Of a DNA stretch of 37,734 bases, positions 17,186 through 26,190 are shown one piece after another. Both the position numbers and the translations under genes were made by a program. The stretch covers positions 57,839-95,572 of the forward strand of contig DDGE01000027.1 of assembly GCA_002337545.1 (NCBI GenBank), read 5' to 3'. A model generated the notes under the pieces. The model saw only the letters and a list, made by a program, of their open reading frames with translations. It did not search any database and was not told the DNA's origin. Position 1 is the stretch's first letter; each line of letters opens with the position of its first letter. Source of the DNA: Phycisphaerales bacterium UBA1910 (GTDB taxonomy: Bacteria > Planctomycetota > Phycisphaerae > Phycisphaerales > UBA1924).

Positions 17186-19003
17186 ATGAGCACAATGAAC
17201 GCCCAAACCGACCGTCACGCTGCACTGAACCCAAGCAACGGGTGCGTCCACACATGGTCGCAAACCCTCATCCCAACAACCCGTGAAGCTCCATCAGACG
17301 CGGAAACGCCGTCACATGTATTCATGGTTCGCGCTGGGTACATCCGTCAGGTCGGCGCTGGCATCTATAACTACCTTCCCCTCGCGTGGCGATCGATCAA
17401 GAAGATCTCGGCAATCGTGCGTGAAGAAATGGACGCCGCCGGCGCATCAGAGTTCCTGATGCCCGCACTGATGCCCATCGAGCTCTACAAAGACACCAAG
17501 CGAGATGTCGACTACGGCAACCTCCTCTTCACACTCGAAGACCGGCACGGACGACGCTCGGCCCTCGGCCCCACCCACGAGGAGGTCATCACCGATCTCA
17601 TGTGCGGTGCCGTGACAAGCTACAAGCAGTTCCCCCTCAACCTCTACCAGATCCAATCCAAGTTCCGTGACGAAGCACGCCCCCGCGCCGGCCTCCTCCG
17701 CTGCCGCGAGTTCATCATGAAGGACGCATACTCCTTCCACCTCGAACTCGAAGGCGAAGCAGGACTGAGCCATACATACGACAAGATGTACCAGGCATAC
17801 ACGAACATCTTCACACGCTGTGGGCTCGATTTCTCCCCAGTTGAAGCAGAGGCCGGGCCAATCGGGGGCTCCGCATCTCACGAGTTCATGGTCAACTGCG
17901 CCAACGGCGAGGACACCATCCTCTACTGCCCAGAATCCGGCTATACAGCCAATGTCGAGAAAGCCGAGATCGGCGAACGCCCTTGGTCCTTCGATGTGGC
18001 CCCAACCGCTGAACTCCAAAAACACCACACCCCAGGCATGCCGGGCATCGACCTCGTCGCCGAGCACCTCGGCACCAACGCAGCCGGGATGCTCAAGTCC
18101 ATCGTTTTCCGACGCACCGGCACCGAGAACAAGTGGGTCATCGCGGTTGTCCGAGGTGACCATGATGTCAACGAGGGCAAGGTCCGCGACGCGGTCGGCA
18201 CCGGGATCGAGATGGCCCCGGAGAAAGAAGCGAAGGAAGCCGGCTTCGCCATCGGCTATGTCTCGCCACGCATGATCGACTCCACGAAGCTCACGCTCGT
18301 TGTCGACCCAGATGCGCTCGCCGCGCCTTCATGGGCAACCGGTGCCGACGAGCCCGACCACCATGTCACGGGCTTTAACTGGTCACGCGACATGGCCGAT
18401 GCCATCGCCCATGACAAGATCAAGGTTGCCGATATCCGGAACGCCCAGGCAGGCGACCCGTCGCCACGCGCACAGGGCACGAACCTCGAAGCGAGACGCG
18501 GCATCGAAGTGGGGCACATCTTTAAACTCGGCACCAAATACTCATCCGCGATGGGTCTCAGTGTCCTCAACAAAGACCAGAAGAAGCAGGATGTCATCAT
18601 GGGGTGCTACGGCATCGGGGTCTCGCGGACGCTCTCCGCGTGCATCGAATCCGCCCACGATGACAACGGAATCATCTGGCCGCTCGCGATCGCGCCGTAT
18701 CACGCTCAAATCATCGTGATCAAGCCCAAAGAGGACGGCGTGATGGATGAAGCACACAAACTCGCAGACGAGCTCAAGGCACAGGGGTTCGATGTCCTCA
18801 TCGATGACCGTGACGATCGCCCGGGCCCCAAGTTCAAGGACGCGGACCTGATCGGGATCCCGCTCCGCTTCATCATCTCCCCGAAGACCATCGAAGCGAA
18901 TCAGGTTGAGTTCAAAGCCCGAGCCGACGAGGGGAAGGCAGAACTCATCGATCGTGATCAAGCGATCCAAGTCGCAATCGCAAAGTGCAGCCAGATCGCC
19001 TGA
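17186..19003 (+). CDS. proS: Prolyl-tRNA synthetase, bacterial type with editing domain
   Basis: Charges tRNA-Pro with proline. The 605-aa protein is the long bacterial (type 1) form. Class II motifs are visible: FMVRAGYIRQVGAGIYNYLP with the motif 1 helix (about 45-65), LGPTHEEVITDL, motif 2 FRDEARPRAGLLRCREFIMKD split as FRDEARPRAGLLR plus CREFIMKDAYSF (about 165-190), and motif 3 GCYGIGVSRTLSACIE. Between motifs 2 and 3 lies the editing domain that clears mischarged Ala-tRNA-Pro (about 220-395). The C-terminal anticodon-binding domain ends the protein. I start at the ATG at 17186, which follows the TACACT box; the upstream frame to 17120 overlaps the preceding gene. A strong terminator follows at 19073. 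Confidence 0.97.
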   Translation: MSTMNAQTDRHAALNPSNGCVHTWSQTLIPTTREAPSDAETPSHVFMVRAGYIRQVGAGIYNYLPLAWRSIKKISAIVREEMDAAGASEFLMPALMPIELYKDTKRDVDYGNLLFTLEDRHGRRSALGPTHEEVITDLMCGAVTSYKQFPLNLYQIQSKFRDEARPRAGLLRCREFIMKDAYSFHLELEGEAGLSHTYDKMYQAYTNIFTRCGLDFSPVEAEAGPIGGSASHEFMVNCANGEDTILYCPESGYTANVEKAEIGERPWSFDVAPTAELQKHHTPGMPGIDLVAEHLGTNAAGMLKSIVFRRTGTENKWVIAVVRGDHDVNEGKVRDAVGTGIEMAPEKEAKEAGFAIGYVSPRMIDSTKLTLVVDPDALAAPSWATGADEPDHHVTGFNWSRDMADAIAHDKIKVADIRNAQAGDPSPRAQGTNLEARRGIEVGHIFKLGTKYSSAMGLSVLNKDQKKQDVIMGCYGIGVSRTLSACIESAHDDNGIIWPLAIAPYHAQIIVIKPKEDGVMDEAHKLADELKAQGFDVLIDDRDDRPGPKFKDADLIGIPLRFIISPKTIEANQVEFKARADEGKAELIDRDQAIQVAIAKCSQIA

Positions 19004-19072
19004 AACATCGATTGAAAGGGCGAAATGCCCGCCTATCCCCCTTGACAGGGAGATGACAATCCAAGAACATGG

Positions 19073-19103
19073 AAGCACCCCGCCATTCGGAGGGGTGCTT
19101 TTT
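19073..19103 (+). terminator. Rho-independent terminator after proS
   Basis: AAGCACCCC (19073-19081) pairs with GGGGTGCTT (19092-19100), a perfect 9-bp stem with a 10-nt loop, followed by TTT. It stands between proS and the subtilase gene. Confidence 0.85.
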
Positions 19104-19135
19104 GTACCACCCACGCACACCCCGGAGTCATCCAT

Positions 19136-22100
19136 ATGCATTGTGTTCCCAACGCGTCGCGAACCGCACGCCGATTCGCTGTCCTATGCACCGTCGCAGG
19201 CCTCGCCGCATCGGTGCACGCCCAGAACGCCCAGAATCCAGCAACACAAACACTCAAGTGGAGCAACGGGCAGACGACGGCCGTCGCCATCATGAGTCAG
19301 CCCGAGATCGCACAGCGGATCGATCAGCTCGCCTCGCGCCAAGATCAATCGCGTGTCCTCGTGCACTTCGCTTACCCAATCGAAGAAAGCGATCGTGCAC
19401 ACCTCAAAGAGCTCGGGCTCGAGATCACCACCGCCCTCGGCGGGACGAGCTACTTCGCAACCCTGAGCCTCGGGGCGGATCACAACGCCCTCTCACGCGC
19501 CTCGATTTCCTCGATCTCCTCAATCACTCGTCAACAGAAACTCCATCGCGATCTCGAAGGTGGAATCTACCGCTCTTGGATGATCGATCACGAAGCCATC
19601 ACGAAATCACCGCTCGGCACCAAACTCGCCGAGTCCGGCATGGTGAGCAAGGAAGAACTCGATCAGATCGGCGCCGATCCCGATGTCGTTGTGATCACGA
19701 TGTTCCACGCAGATGTGGATCGTGCCCAAGCGCTGCGTGAAATCACAGATCAGTTCGACGCACGCGTCGTGCGTGAAGTGAAGTCAATCAACTCCGCTTC
19801 AATCCTGATCAAGGCCTCCCAGGTCAAGACTCTCGCCGAGCAGGATAAGGTTATGTGGGTTGAACCCCCGATCCCCGCGCTCAGCGAGAACAACGCAGAA
19901 AACCGAGCGCTCACCGAAGTCAACACGGTCAACGCAGGCCCGTACAACCTCAGCGGCGACGGTGTTACCGTCCTCGTCTACGACGCAGGTCAGGCATTCG
20001 CACACCAGGACTACGGATCACGCCTCACAATTGGTGCATCTGATACCGATTCAATTTCAGGACACGCGACACATGTCGCCGGGACCGTCGGTGGGGACGG
20101 AACCGGAAACAGCAATCATCGGGGAATGGCCCCGTCTGTTGAGATTGTCAGCTACGGTTTCGAAGTCGTAGGCGGGCTCCAGCCGGGATTCCTCTACACC
20201 GATCCCGGTGATGTCGAAGCCGACTACCTCGAGGCATTCAACCTCTACGGCGTCGATATCTCCAACAACTCCATCGGCTCAAATGTTGAGTCAAATGGGT
20301 ACAACTGCGATTGGCAGGGAGACTACGGCACAACCGCCGCACTCATCGATGCAATTGCACGCGGTTCCATGGGATCACCGTTCCGCATCGTCTGGGCCGC
20401 GGGCAACGAACGCCAGGGCTCACGGTGCGACATCGAGGGATTCGGCGATTTCTATTCTGTCGCGCCTCCCGGCTCCGCAAAGAACCACATCACCGTCGGC
20501 TCGGTCGATTCCAACACAGACAACATCTCCTCGTTCTCATCATGGGGGCCAACAGATGACGGCCGATTGAAGCCGGATATCTCCGCACCAGGGTGCCAGA
20601 CAAGCGGCGACTTCGGAGTCACATCTACCAGCTCGTCCAACGGCTACACAACATTCTGTGGCACTTCCATGGCCGCACCGACCACCGCAGGGATCTCATC
20701 GCTCCTTCTCGAGCAGTACCGGATGACCTTCCCCGACCGCAACGATCCAATGAACGCCACCCTCAAGGCCCTCCTCGCGAACAGCGCGGTGGATCGCGGT
20801 CGCCCCGGTCCAGACTTCGAGTACGGTTACGGCTCCATCCGTGCAACAAACGCCGCGGATACCATCATCGCCGAGAACATCGTCGAGTCAGAAGTCACAC
20901 AAGGCGGCACCTTCCGTGCCATCATCATCGTGAACCCAGGTGACACGGAGCTCAAGGTCACCGCGGCATGGGACGACGCACCCGGCGCACCCAATGTCAA
21001 CAACGCGCTCGTGAACGATCTCGACCTCCGCGTCATCGATTCATCGGGCACGGTGCACATGCCTTGGACACTCAACCCCGCCAGCCCCTCTTCCAATGCC
21101 ATCCAGTCGGTCCGCGACGATCGCAACAATATCGAACAGGTCGCGATCCTGAACCCAGCACCCGGTGCATACACCGTCGAAGTGGTGGGCTTCAATGTTG
21201 CACAGGGCCCGACTCAATCCTTCGGCCTTGTCTCTTCATCGACCCTGATCAACTGTTCATCCGCGGGGATCGTCGGCCTTGGGAACTCGATCTACCCCTG
21301 CTCCGGCTCAAGCACGGTTCAAATCGTCGATTGTGATCTCAACACCTCCGATACGATCGTCGACTCGGTCGATGTCATGCTCGAATCTTCCGCCACCCCC
21401 GGGTTGCCGATCATGCTGACCCTCACGGAAACCGCACCGGAATCCGCGACCTTCATCGGCGGGTTTACCTACGCCGACAGCGCTGGGTCAGACCTGCTCG
21501 TTGCAGAGGGTGCCACAATCACCGCGAGCTATATCGACGCAGATGACGGCAACGGAAACTTCAATGTCCTCGTGACCGCATCGGCCACGATCGACTGCAC
21601 CCCGCCGCTCGTTTCATCGGTCGGATTCAGCGACATCGAACCCCGCAGCGCCACCATCGATGTAACGCTCGATGAGCCAGCATCAATCACCGTTCGTTAC
21701 GGAACATCCCCGGCGAGCATGACCGAGATGGTTTCCTCAAACGCACTTTCTGACTCCCATTCCATCTCCATCAGCGGGCTGCAGGACGAAACAACCTACT
21801 ACGCCTCGGTCATGAGCACCGATCAGGCAGGAAACAGCTCGATGGACAACAACGGTGGTGCGGGGTACTCGTTCACCACCCCGGACATCCCAGATTTCTT
21901 CACCGAAGAGTTCACCTCGGGGCTCGACCTGGAAGGGCTCTCGCTCACCCTGACCCCGACAAACACGGTCGATGGATACCAGGCACACATCGAGCCACTC
22001 GCGGGCGGCGTGCTCCCATTCGAACCAACAGACGGCTCACCGGTATCGCTCTCAGACGATGACTCCGAGCTTGTATCGATCTCCGGTGGGAACACGATTA

Positions 22101-22660
22101 CCCTCTACGGCCAGGCGTACACCAACCTCTATGTCGGTTCCAACGGGTACATCACGCTCGGGGGCTCGGACACGGATTACACCGAATCCCTGGACGATCA
22201 CTTCAGCCAGCCACGAATCTCCGGGCTCTTCGACGATCTGAACCCGTCCTCTTCCGGGACTGTCTACCGTCAGCAACTCGCCGACCGAATGGTCATCTCG
22301 TACGATCGAGTCACGGAGTACTCAGGAAGCAACCAGAACACCTTCCAAATCGAGCTCCATTTCGACGGCACCATTGTGATCTCGTGGGAACGAATCGATT
22401 CGAGCGATGCGGTCGTCGGGATCTCGGAAGGCGACGGCACCAGCCCCGACTTCCTCGAATCTGATCTCTCTTCATACCCAGCCCCCAGCAACTGTGCCGC
22501 CGACTTCAACGGCGACGGTACGCTCGACTTCTTCGATGTCTCAGATTTCATCAACGCCTTCAATGCCAACGATCCAGCCGCGGATCTCACGGGTGACGGC
22601 GTGTTCAACTTCTTCGATGTCTCCGAGTTCGTGAACCTCTTCTCGGTCGGTTGCCCGTAA
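19136..22660 (+). CDS. Secreted subtilisin-family (S8) protease with dockerin-like C-terminus
   Basis: A 1174-aa exported protease. Residues 1-30 form a signal peptide (RRFAVLCTVAGLAASVHAQ). A propeptide-like region runs to about 265. The S8 domain has the catalytic Asp283 (VYDAG), His310 (GHATHVAGT), oxyanion Asn424 (WAAGN) and Ser511 (GTSMAAP), so it should be active. A beta-sandwich after the domain (about 575-700, LVNDLDLRV) recalls KP-43-type alkaline proteases. Then come a Cys-containing beta domain, a fibronectin-III-like domain (about 825-910), and a further beta domain. The end carries two EF-hand-like loops, ADFNGDGTLDFFDVSDF and DLTGDGVFNFFDVSEF, closed by Cys residues. GGAG precedes the ATG by 11 nt. 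Likely a surface or extracellular protein-degrading enzyme. Confidence 0.92.
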   Translation: MHCVPNASRTARRFAVLCTVAGLAASVHAQNAQNPATQTLKWSNGQTTAVAIMSQPEIAQRIDQLASRQDQSRVLVHFAYPIEESDRAHLKELGLEITTALGGTSYFATLSLGADHNALSRASISSISSITRQQKLHRDLEGGIYRSWMIDHEAITKSPLGTKLAESGMVSKEELDQIGADPDVVVITMFHADVDRAQALREITDQFDARVVREVKSINSASILIKASQVKTLAEQDKVMWVEPPIPALSENNAENRALTEVNTVNAGPYNLSGDGVTVLVYDAGQAFAHQDYGSRLTIGASDTDSISGHATHVAGTVGGDGTGNSNHRGMAPSVEIVSYGFEVVGGLQPGFLYTDPGDVEADYLEAFNLYGVDISNNSIGSNVESNGYNCDWQGDYGTTAALIDAIARGSMGSPFRIVWAAGNERQGSRCDIEGFGDFYSVAPPGSAKNHITVGSVDSNTDNISSFSSWGPTDDGRLKPDISAPGCQTSGDFGVTSTSSSNGYTTFCGTSMAAPTTAGISSLLLEQYRMTFPDRNDPMNATLKALLANSAVDRGRPGPDFEYGYGSIRATNAADTIIAENIVESEVTQGGTFRAIIIVNPGDTELKVTAAWDDAPGAPNVNNALVNDLDLRVIDSSGTVHMPWTLNPASPSSNAIQSVRDDRNNIEQVAILNPAPGAYTVEVVGFNVAQGPTQSFGLVSSSTLINCSSAGIVGLGNSIYPCSGSSTVQIVDCDLNTSDTIVDSVDVMLESSATPGLPIMLTLTETAPESATFIGGFTYADSAGSDLLVAEGATITASYIDADDGNGNFNVLVTASATIDCTPPLVSSVGFSDIEPRSATIDVTLDEPASITVRYGTSPASMTEMVSSNALSDSHSISISGLQDETTYYASVMSTDQAGNSSMDNNGGAGYSFTTPDIPDFFTEEFTSGLDLEGLSLTLTPTNTVDGYQAHIEPLAGGVLPFEPTDGSPVSLSDDDSELVSISGGNTITLYGQAYTNLYVGSNGYITLGGSDTDYTESLDDHFSQPRISGLFDDLNPSSSGTVYRQQLADRMVISYDRVTEYSGSNQNTFQIELHFDGTIVISWERIDSSDAVVGISEGDGTSPDFLESDLSSYPAPSNCAADFNGDGTLDFFDVSDFINAFNANDPAADLTGDGVFNFFDVSEFVNLFSVGCP

Positions 22661-22685
22661 AGGGTGAACCTCACCAAACACCCCC

Positions 22686-22713
22686 AGAGCCGGGCAATGT
22701 CCGGCTCTTTTTT
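22686..22713 (+). terminator. Rho-independent terminator after the subtilase gene
   Basis: AGAGCCGG (22686-22693) pairs with CCGGCTCT (22701-22708), a perfect 8-bp stem with a 7-nt loop, followed by five Ts. It ends 25 nt before purD. Confidence 0.9.
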
Positions 22714-22726
22714 CATGCGCCCGAGC

Positions 22727-22732
22727 TATGAT
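22727..22732 (+). promoter_or_regulatory. -10-like box of purD
   Basis: TATGAT lies 6 nt upstream of the ATG at 22739 and just after the terminator of the previous gene. purD must therefore have its own start here, and the leader would be at most a few bases long. Confidence 0.55.
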
Positions 22733-22738
22733 CTCAGC

Positions 22739-24058
22739 ATGCAGATGCCAGACAAAGTCAATGTCCTCCTCATCGGTGGCGGTGGCCGCGAACACGCCCT
22801 TGCCGCTGCTATGAACAAATCCCCAAAGCTCGGTACGCTGTACGCGACGCACATGGGCAACCCCGGGATCGCCAAGCTCGCGAAGCCGGTCGATGTGCCA
22901 GTCTCAAAGAACGAGTTGTACCGTCTCGCGCAGTTCTGCGACAAGGCCAGGATCGAGCTCGTCGTCATCGGTCCCGAGGACCCTCTCGCTGAGGGATGGG
23001 CAGACGCGTTGCGAAAGAAATCCGACGGCTCCGATCGCATGATCTTTGGGCCCGGGGCCAAAGGTGCGCAACTCGAAGCCGACAAGGCATACGCAAAGCA
23101 GATGATGAAGGCTGCATCCGTCCCGACCGCAGAAGGGAAGGTCTTCCAGAAGTTCGAGCAGGCACAGGAGTTCCTCCGCACCCGCGACGAGCTCTATGTC
23201 ATCAAGGCCACAGGCCTCGCCAAGGGCAAAGGCGTGATCGTCCCCAAAACAAACGAAGAGGGAATCGCCGCGGCCAAGGACATGCTCGTCAACAAGGCAT
23301 TCGGCGACGCGAGCAAGTCCATCCTGGTCGAGGAAGCACTCAACGGGACAGAAGTCTCAGTCCTCGCACTGCTCGACGGGCACAACATCCTTGTGCTCCC
23401 ACCATGCCAGGATCATAAACGCTTAGGCGACAATGACGAGGGCCCAAACACCGGCGGCATGGGAGCGTTCTGCCCCGCAGATACGATCTCCGAGCCGGTC
23501 ATGCATCAGATCGAGTCCGAGGTCCTCGTCCCGATTGCCGACGCGTTGCGTCGCGACGAGATCGAGTTCCGAGGCGTGCTCTACGCAGGATTGATGCTCA
23601 CACCAGCCGGACCAAAGGTGCTCGAGTTCAATGTCCGATTCGGCGACCCGGAGTGCCAGCCGTTGATGACCAGATTGGATTCCGATGCGCTCGAGCTGCT
23701 CTGGGCAACATCCGCTGGAACACTCGATCAGATCGAAGTTCAATACTCGCCTCAACCCTGCGTGACCGTCATACTGGCATCGAAGGGCTACCCCGAGTCA
23801 CCAGAAACCGGGTTCCCGATCACGGGGATCGACGACGCGGAATCAATCGACGGCGTCAGCGTGTACCACGCGGGAACCAAGCTCGACGAAGACGGGAATG
23901 TCGTCACCAACGGCGGGCGAGTCCTCGCCGTCACCGCACTCGGCGACACCATGGATCAGGCACGCCAGCGGGCGTACGAAGCGGCCGACAAAATACATTT
24001 CCACGGCATGCAGCTCCGCACAGATATCGCGAAGAATGCCCCCGTGGCAAGTGTTTGA
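22739..24058 (+). CDS. purD: Phosphoribosylamine-glycine ligase
   Basis: Joins glycine to phosphoribosylamine with ATP in the second step of purine synthesis; cytoplasmic. The 439-aa ATP-grasp enzyme has LLIGGGGREHALA at the N-terminus, VVIGPEDPLAEGWAD, the ATP-grasp region with VIKATGLAKGKGVIV and ILVEEALNGTEVSVLAL, the signature GPNTGGMGAF, and the Mg-binding LEFNVRFGDPECQPLM. I start at the ATG at 22739, just after the TATGAT box; the second codon but one (22745) is also ATG. The frame extending to 22664 runs through the upstream terminator and is rejected. It converges with the DUF4340 gene, leaving 9 nt. Confidence 0.97.
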   Translation: MQMPDKVNVLLIGGGGREHALAAAMNKSPKLGTLYATHMGNPGIAKLAKPVDVPVSKNELYRLAQFCDKARIELVVIGPEDPLAEGWADALRKKSDGSDRMIFGPGAKGAQLEADKAYAKQMMKAASVPTAEGKVFQKFEQAQEFLRTRDELYVIKATGLAKGKGVIVPKTNEEGIAAAKDMLVNKAFGDASKSILVEEALNGTEVSVLALLDGHNILVLPPCQDHKRLGDNDEGPNTGGMGAFCPADTISEPVMHQIESEVLVPIADALRRDEIEFRGVLYAGLMLTPAGPKVLEFNVRFGDPECQPLMTRLDSDALELLWATSAGTLDQIEVQYSPQPCVTVILASKGYPESPETGFPITGIDDAESIDGVSVYHAGTKLDEDGNVVTNGGRVLAVTALGDTMDQARQRAYEAADKIHFHGMQLRTDIAKNAPVASV

Positions 24059-24067
24059 AACCCGAAC

Positions 24068-25456
24068 TTAGTTCGATGAAACCGGGCGTCCCGCACTCAG
24101 CGTCAGCCATGTCGCGGTCGCCTGCGCATTCTCGCCGACATACGCCCATACGACGCGTCGCCCCTCATCCAACGGTTGGGCGACCAGCAGGCTGATGCCC
24201 TCATCGGTCTGCTCCAACGCGATATCGTACGATCCAAGAATCTCGCCCTGACGATCGACGAGCGCGACCCCCGCAATTACACGCGGAAACGCCGTCTCAG
24301 GACCGATCACGCGTGCCGCGGTTGCTTCTGTGCTTGAGAGAAGCGTAATCAGTCGCCCGATCGCATCTTTCGTGATCGTATCAACCCGAGATCCCGCGAC
24401 CTGCCATTCTCCCTGATCCCGCACCGATTCAAACCGGACAACATCGTCCCGCCCGAGCACCCGCAGTGCACTGACGGATGTCTGGGCATTGGGCTGGGCG
24501 ATCGATGCGATGTACGCATCCGGGTAAGCCGTGAGCTTGGAAAGCGATGCAACCGGCACCGTGATAACGGTGTCCAAGCCATCCCGAGAGAACTTTGCGT
24601 AGAGCTGCTCGGCGCTCAGGTCTGCCTGCTGACCGAGAGAGATCGAGTACGCGTGGTCTTCTGTCTCGATATCGATCTTCGCGATCGGGGCACCAAGGCC
24701 AGTCGTTGCTTCATCGATTGGCGTATCGATGAAGTCCGAAGCTTCCATCATGGTCATCGTGCGGATGAGCGATTCTACCCGGTCACGATCGGCGTGGAGC
24801 GAGAACGGTTCTGTGATCATCCACCGCGTGCCGATGAGTTCCGCCTGCATCATATGCTCACCCGCACTCACCCGGATGTTCTGGACACTCGACAGGGCGA
24901 TGTTCATGAGCTTCGGGTCACGCCAATCTAGCGCATTGCCGAATGTAAACGCATCGAGAATCTGTGATTCGACCCAGCCATCGAGAACACGCTCGATCGC
25001 GCCCGATTCATCGCGCTGTTCAAGACGGATCGGGCTTCTTCCACCAGCACGATCTGTGCCGAATGAAACAGAGATAACCGAACCATCACGGGACGAAAGA
25101 CGGATACCACCTTCGGAATCAACAAGCCGATTCTCGCTCAGTCGTACACGGGTTGTGGCAAGGGTCCTCAGTGCACCCCGCACACGCGTCGGAGACACGC
25201 CCCATGATTGTGTCCCTGCACCTGATGACCAGGTGCCCGTCCATTCATCGATCTGTGTCTCCGATCGCTCGATCACGACACGAAGATCCGAAGTCCCCAA
25301 CTCAAGACTGACAATCGAGGCGGGGTCAAACTGCAGCCCGGCCCGCTCCACCGGCTGAGATCGAGCCGACTCCGCATGCTGTTGACGCAGCAGCAGCGCG
25401 CCCCCTCCGAGGAATCCCGCAATGATGCACCAGATCAGCAATGTTCTTAACGACAT
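24068..25456 (-). CDS. DUF4340 domain membrane-anchored protein
   Basis: A 462-aa protein with one N-terminal membrane helix (LLIWCIIAGFLGGGALLL, residues 6-23), followed by a periplasmic beta-rich domain of the DUF4340 type. Typical features are the opening strand SIVSLELGTSDLRVVIERSE, a WGVSP segment where a substrate-strand residue is, repeated short domains with VRGALRTLATTRVRLSENR, and a lipidless C-terminus. DUF4340 proteins often sit beside gliding-type ABC transporter subunits (GldG-like), but none is present here. The role is unknown; a structural or envelope function is inferred from topology. TAAGAT lies 6 nt before the ATG at 25456, again without a Shine-Dalgarno sequence. Confidence 0.75.
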   Translation of the reverse strand: MSLRTLLIWCIIAGFLGGGALLLRQQHAESARSQPVERAGLQFDPASIVSLELGTSDLRVVIERSETQIDEWTGTWSSGAGTQSWGVSPTRVRGALRTLATTRVRLSENRLVDSEGGIRLSSRDGSVISVSFGTDRAGGRSPIRLEQRDESGAIERVLDGWVESQILDAFTFGNALDWRDPKLMNIALSSVQNIRVSAGEHMMQAELIGTRWMITEPFSLHADRDRVESLIRTMTMMEASDFIDTPIDEATTGLGAPIAKIDIETEDHAYSISLGQQADLSAEQLYAKFSRDGLDTVITVPVASLSKLTAYPDAYIASIAQPNAQTSVSALRVLGRDDVVRFESVRDQGEWQVAGSRVDTITKDAIGRLITLLSSTEATAARVIGPETAFPRVIAGVALVDRQGEILGSYDIALEQTDEGISLLVAQPLDEGRRVVWAYVGENAQATATWLTLSAGRPVSSN

Positions 25457-25462
25457 ATGCCT

Positions 25463-25468
25463 ATCTTA
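25463..25468 (-). promoter_or_regulatory. -10-like box of the DUF4340 gene
   Basis: TAAGAT on the minus strand lies 6 nt upstream of the ATG at 25456. A leaderless start is predicted. The divergent box of the neighbouring gene is 35 nt away. Confidence 0.4.
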
Positions 25469-25503
25469 TCGTCCGTTCATGCACAATCCGCCCGGAATCG
25501 CCC

Positions 25504-25509
25504 GACAAT
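25504..25509 (+). promoter_or_regulatory. -10-like box of the C26 peptidase gene
   Basis: GACAAT lies 6 nt upstream of the ATG at 25516. It differs from the TACAAT of hldD only at the first base pair of the hexamer. No Shine-Dalgarno sequence. Confidence 0.35.
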
Positions 25510-25515
25510 CATCTC

Positions 25516-26190
25516 ATGCCCAGATCCAACCCATTCATCGCAATCACAGCGGATTTGATGATCCGCAATGAGAGACCCACCGCGTTCTCAACAATGACCT
25601 ATACGCATGCGGTCCTCGCCGCCGGAGGGATCCCCGTCATCATCCCCCCCGCGCCGATGCACATCCCCGATCTCATCGAACGATTCGACGCATTCATCCT
25701 CACAGGGGGAGACGACCCCGTCACCGAACCATTCGGACACCCAACCCATCCCGAATCCGTCCGTGTGCTCGATGATCGACAGCAGTTCGAGACCGGACTG
25801 CTCAGCGAACTCCAGAGTCACCACGATATCCCCGTGCTCGGGATCTGCCTCGGTATGCAGATGATGGGCCTCGTCGCCGGCGGCACCCTCAATCAGCATC
25901 TCCCCGAGACGCATCAATCACACGCCGATCATTGGGAGCATAGCCACGAAATCCAATCCATCGACGAGTCGATCCTCGCGTCCGGGATGACCTATTCCAA
26001 GCACAGACAGGCGATGCAGGATCCCGGATCGATGCGTACGCTCGCGACCGCGCACGACGGCGTGATCGAAGCGATCGATGATCCAAGCCGCAGATTCTAC
26101 TTGGGCGTCCAGTGGCACCCGGAGCGAACGGACAACGAACCGCTCGGGCAGCGGATCATCGATCAGCTCGTGGATGCTGCACGCAAGTGA
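25516..26190 (+). CDS. Class-I glutamine amidotransferase-like peptidase C26 (PuuD type)
   Basis: A 224-aa single-domain enzyme of the gamma-glutamyl hydrolase family that includes PuuD, which splits gamma-glutamyl-GABA in putrescine breakdown. The nucleophile Cys111 lies in VLGICLGMQ; His201 and Glu203 lie in VQWHPER; the oxyanion region is FILTGGDDP (60-68). The ATG at 25516 gives the usual N-terminus (FIAITADLMIR), while the longer frame to 25441 overlaps the divergent gene. Stop codons of this gene and metF share the palindrome TGATCA (26188-26193). The substrate is uncertain because no polyamine gene is near; related enzymes act on other gamma-glutamyl compounds. Confidence 0.85.
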   Translation: MPRSNPFIAITADLMIRNERPTAFSTMTYTHAVLAAGGIPVIIPPAPMHIPDLIERFDAFILTGGDDPVTEPFGHPTHPESVRVLDDRQQFETGLLSELQSHHDIPVLGICLGMQMMGLVAGGTLNQHLPETHQSHADHWEHSHEIQSIDESILASGMTYSKHRQAMQDPGSMRTLATAHDGVIEAIDDPSRRFYLGVQWHPERTDNEPLGQRIIDQLVDAARK

